From positions 372,001 to 436,000 of the forward strand of contig JAKZHN010000004.1 in the NCBI GenBank assembly GCA_037179335.1: a stretch of DNA of 64,000 nucleotides, in the 5' to 3' direction. The number at the start of each line of letters is the position of its first letter. The first letter of the stretch is position 1. Source of the stretch: Cyclaneusma minus (lineage: Eukaryota > Ascomycota > Leotiomycetes > Marthamycetales > Marthamycetaceae). This document shows positions 60,889 through 64,000 of the stretch, in pieces. A model generated the notes under the pieces. It had not been told where the DNA came from. It saw nothing but the letters and a program-made list of their open reading frames with translations, and did not search any database. Position numbers and translations under genes: made by a program.

Positions 60889-62089
60889 GTGCGCACTATC
60901 CTCGTCATCCGCCTCGTCTCCACCATCTTCACCCCGATATCCCCCCACGTTCTCCCCGCTATGCATTATACTCGGCATTATTGGCGGTCGAGTATAATGC
61001 GTAGCGGGGGTTGTGAGAGCCGTCGTTGCGTAGCACTCGTCGTATCAGACTTTCCGCCAGCTGCCGTTGTGCATTTCATATATCGACGAAATCCTTATCC
61101 CATTCGAGCCTTTCTGCCGCGTCCCCCGAGTGCAAGCCATTCAAATACACCTGCCACGACCTATGGCAGGCCACGTTGTTTGAGAAGCCGGCCCCTATAC
61201 AAGCAAAATATTCTTTATACCATGCGTGTTCCAATTGGCCAAGAATATTATCGTAAGCGCGACGGCGGTTATAGAATTTCAACTCCTTATATTCTTTAAT
61301 TGTAAATAAATAGGGCTGATTCAACGGACCAGGCACGACCAGTCCGGCAAAGGGACTAACGACGAGTGGCCGGTAGGGGAGGAATTCTTAGTAATAACGC
61401 TGCTAAGGTGCACCCGTCTGCCAGAACACAGCATTGGGCTTTTTGCTAATAGTATTAAACAACCTTCCATTGGATGCCATGGGGGCTGGCAGATTGTATT
61501 CACGAGGCTCGTTGCAGAATTTCGTCGAGTGTGGCGTGATCTGCGCGGGTTCTTGGCGATGGGGAGCAGCGGCCGCTTATATGCCCTTCGACTTCTTGCC
61601 TCCACGCTTCCCCCTCTTCCTCTTTTCGCTGCGTCTTATATTGGTTCGCTGGTCGCGGAACTCATCGACCCTCGGAGATATCGGCGGACTCAGCAAACCT
61701 GGGGGAGCAGCACCGTTGATCGGAATGCGGCTTTGTAGTCTGTCTTGCCATATATATGGGCGTGAGTTGCGAGGGCCTGTCGGCGCGCCCGGGACGATGA
61801 TCTTCGGACTGGGCTTGGGAGCGGGCCGAGATGGAACTAGAGTCCGAGCTGCGTCCTGGCGGTTCCTTTTGACATGGGGACGCGTGGGCGGAACCCAGGT
61901 TGCCGGGTCTCCCGAGAATCTGCTATTCGAGTCGGCGGAGCGTTGAGTCGAAGACGATTGCTGGTCACGATGCGAGGACTCGAAACTGAGGCGTAGCTTA
62001 GTGAATGGGGGCGCGTGACGATTGCCAGGATGGCTACGTTGAGGCTGATTGAGGGACTGGCCCTGGCCGATATTCTATTTTCTGTTTAT
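60889..62089 (-). pseudogene. Family copy F7, start lost and multiple stops
   Basis: The codon aligned with the F1 start is ATA (62,089-62,087). Stops lie in one frame at 62,075-62,077, 61,577-61,579, 61,403-61,405, 61,388-61,390, 61,076-61,078 and 60,959-60,961. All distances are multiples of three, so there is no frameshift across the first 1.1 kb; the acidic tail (GGDEADDEDSAH) is in another frame. Landmarks: FTKLR, WVPPTRP, GAPTGPRNSRPYIWQDRL, KRKRGKRGGKKSK, QPYLFTIKEYKELKFYNRRRA, LEHAWYKEYFACIGAG, SGDAAE, RNDGSHNP. One stop replaces the tryptophan of the F1 APWRRYY motif. No intron is present at the F3 intron site, as in F1. Confidence 0.82.
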
Positions 62090-62106
62090 CGTAGCGCGGG
62101 TAGAAC

Positions 62107-62330
62107 AAGTCAGGAGATGGAGAGACGAAAAGGAGGTGCAGCTCGAGAATGGATTTTGTATTTTGAGGTTCGCGCGCGCGGCTCGCTAGAGACATCACTT
62201 TTCGAAGGCGAGAAAAGATTGCCGTTATTTACTACCATTGTTAAATCGCTTTAATTCAAAGGCGCTGGCGAGCTTCTGCGAGCGAAACGCGGGTTTTTTG
62301 GAAACCGTGCGGCTTAAAGCGAGCGAGAAC
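62107..62330 (-). promoter_or_regulatory. Conserved promoter-proximal block of F7
   Basis: Minus strand: CGAAAAGTGATGTCTCTAGCGAGCCGCGCGCGC, with flanks shared with 59,510-59,740 (GCCAGCGCC..TGAATTAAAGCG, TTCTCGAGCTGCACC). A CTCCTGAC branch-like site lies about 30 nt before the lost start, but the splice acceptor is not clear. Confidence 0.5.
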
Positions 62331-64000
62331 GTAAACAACCCATAGACAAAATAGGACGAATGTGAATATCAGAGTTTTCCAGCGAAGGCTCTCCTATAAA
62401 ACCACAGAGCAATATCGTATATATCGTTTTCCCTTTAGTCCTATAGCACAACGGTCACTCGTAAGTCTTAACCTTCTAGAGAAAATAAAGAACGTATTAG
62501 CAAACCTCCGAGAGCCAAAGCGAGGAGGACAATAGCCCGGCGGTGACCCAGACGCCAGTCGAGCTTTAGTGGATGCCATCAAGCTCTCGGTGCTTGAGCT
62601 ACTCGGTCTCATTTGGCTCCCATTATAATCCAAGTCGCGGTCGCCAAACAATACCAGGAAAATCCTCTTGCGATTCCAGCGAAAGCTGGAACTAACACTA
62701 AAGCCCGCAACTCTACGCAGCAACTTCTGCACGAAATAAATCCTACCGTGCGTGTCCACACGGAGGCATCAAGTCCTGAACTTTCTCTCTCTTGGCACAA
62801 AACGCAACTCAAAACGACTCACCTTTTAATAAAATTGTCATTTGGTCGAACCAATTTATAGAGAATAGAAGCCAGCTATAAATCCATTAAACAAATGTGA
62901 GAGAAATAGCTAACTGTGTTTAGGTAGAGCTGGCAGGGACTGAAAGCAACGATTTCCCAAACCAATAACTCTATCGACAGGGAAGTGTTTGTGAACATGA
63001 ATTGGACTACGCGGAGATGCTATGGAGGTCGAGGGAAGCACTTTCGAGCGACTCCACGATCTATCCAAATATTGTTGAAGTATCCGAAGCGCAGGACCGT
63101 GGCTTTTGACTCGAAAGATTGTTAGGATAGACATCCTAAGCCAATGGAGAGATCAGGTCATTCGGGCATCAAGTTTGAAGCGAAATAATAACCGGATATT
63201 AAGAACAATCTTTGGAAATAGATCCAGATCTCCACAGATAACCTAAAATTCCCCATATATACCCTGCCTTATATTTCAGGCAGGAGACCAGTTTTTCAAA
63301 GGAAATAGAACTCCAAACAAACCGGGGCACTGTAATATATCGATGCAATGTTTTCCTACCAAAAGACCAGCGAAAAGCGGCCACACCCACTACAGTGTCT
63401 TATGCTTTACGATATGAGTGTGATTTTGGCGCAATTATACGTCTTAGAATTTAGACTTCCCCTGGGACTGAAACGTGATAGATCAAAGGATAATAAATTT
63501 ATTGGGCAAGGAGAAACAACATGTCGGCCAATGGTAGAAATAGCATGAAACCGATCCGTGATTGAAAAAGGAAGATCTCCGCGGATACCAAGCTTTCTCG
63601 AGGGCCTCCAGTCTTGGTGGAAAAGGTTGCTGGAGGTCTGTTGATCCTTTTTGGCGATGCAGGAGAAGCATAGTGAACACACTTGACAACCCCGGTCCTC
63701 GATAAGAGCAAAGTAGAAGGCTGATAGATCGTGCGGCATGTCTGATGATATGTATAGGATGTTGCGATCTCATCCCCCCTTTATGCAGTGTCTAGTATTA
63801 AGGCGCGAGCATCATGCATGGGTCTCCTGCCGTAGACCGTTTATTCTCGGTCCTCGGATGCCGGTGTTTTAATGGAGAAAACAATTACTATGTGGCTTTC
63901 ATTCGCCGAAAAAGTATTCGAGGCATGCCAGTTCCCCTATATAGGCAGCCAGTCACCAATAGTAGTTCGTTGGCTTCTGATCGACGCGGGGGCTTTCATG
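62331..64000. other. Right end, no supported gene
   Basis: Composition is normal. Frames at 62,394-62,759 and 63,407-63,773 (minus) start at non-ATG codons or overlap each other in different frames and show no recognisable domain. No family core or promoter block is present after 62,330. A spliced gene running out of the window cannot be excluded. Confidence 0.45.

Noticed and set aside
62394..62759. 121-codon minus-strand frame near the right end
   Set aside because: It starts with GTG and has no motif, no paralog and no splice support; I could not justify a gene call.
1..64000. CRISPR arrays, bacterial operons, telomeric TTAGGG tracts, rRNA
   Set aside because: No regularly spaced repeats with unique spacers, no ribosome-binding-site-linked gene clusters, no telomere tract and no rRNA-like sequence were seen.

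Overview
The window looks like an accessory region of a filamentous ascomycete (Pezizomycotina) nuclear genome. The evidence is sharp alternation between gene-bearing DNA of normal composition and very A+T-rich blocks, repeat copies that differ almost only by C-to-T and G-to-A changes (the signature of repeat-induced point mutation, RIP), and short GT-AG introns with CTAAC/CTGAC branch points. The species cannot be named from sequence alone. No housekeeping gene, tRNA, rRNA or CRISPR array was seen.

Layout. (1) 1-9,360: three tandem members (called F1, F2 and F3 here) of one paralogous gene family, all on the minus strand. (2) 9,366-25,816: a fourth member (F4), cut into three pieces by a 689-bp hAT-like element and by a 13.7-kb block that is a Gypsy retrotransposon (element A) with a second Gypsy element (element B) nested inside it. 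(3) 26,256-27,014: a compact fifth member, F5. (4) about 27,960-57,410: a 29-kb A+T-rich block of RIP-degraded retroelements (Copia and Gypsy remnants, a second copy of element A), with short islands of normal composition that look like LTR ends. (5) 57,415-62,330: a truncated second hAT-like element, a divergent member F6 and a nonsense-riddled member F7. (6) 62,331-64,000: no gene I can support.

The family. Members share a proline-rich N-terminal half with a (W)-PPxRP motif and a GAPxGPR...HTYADRL motif, a lysine/arginine-rich stretch, and a C-terminal helical-looking core (W..xY.....DAEAC..AW..Y...GDA...AQ...A..M...GDGSHNP) followed by an acidic tail. I do not recognise it as a family of known function. 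Whole gene units were duplicated: most copies keep a promoter-proximal block (AAGTGATATC plus GCGAGC repeats), several keep a long 5'-UTR intron and a 3'-flank block. F1 (412 aa), F3 (433 aa, one coding intron) and F5 (252 aa) look intact. F2 and F7 stay in one frame but carry several stop codons. F6 has one stop in its first exon. F4 is in frame once the insertions and one copy of each target-site duplication are subtracted.

Together the window shows a family that expands by tandem duplication and is then eroded by RIP-like mutation and transposon insertion.
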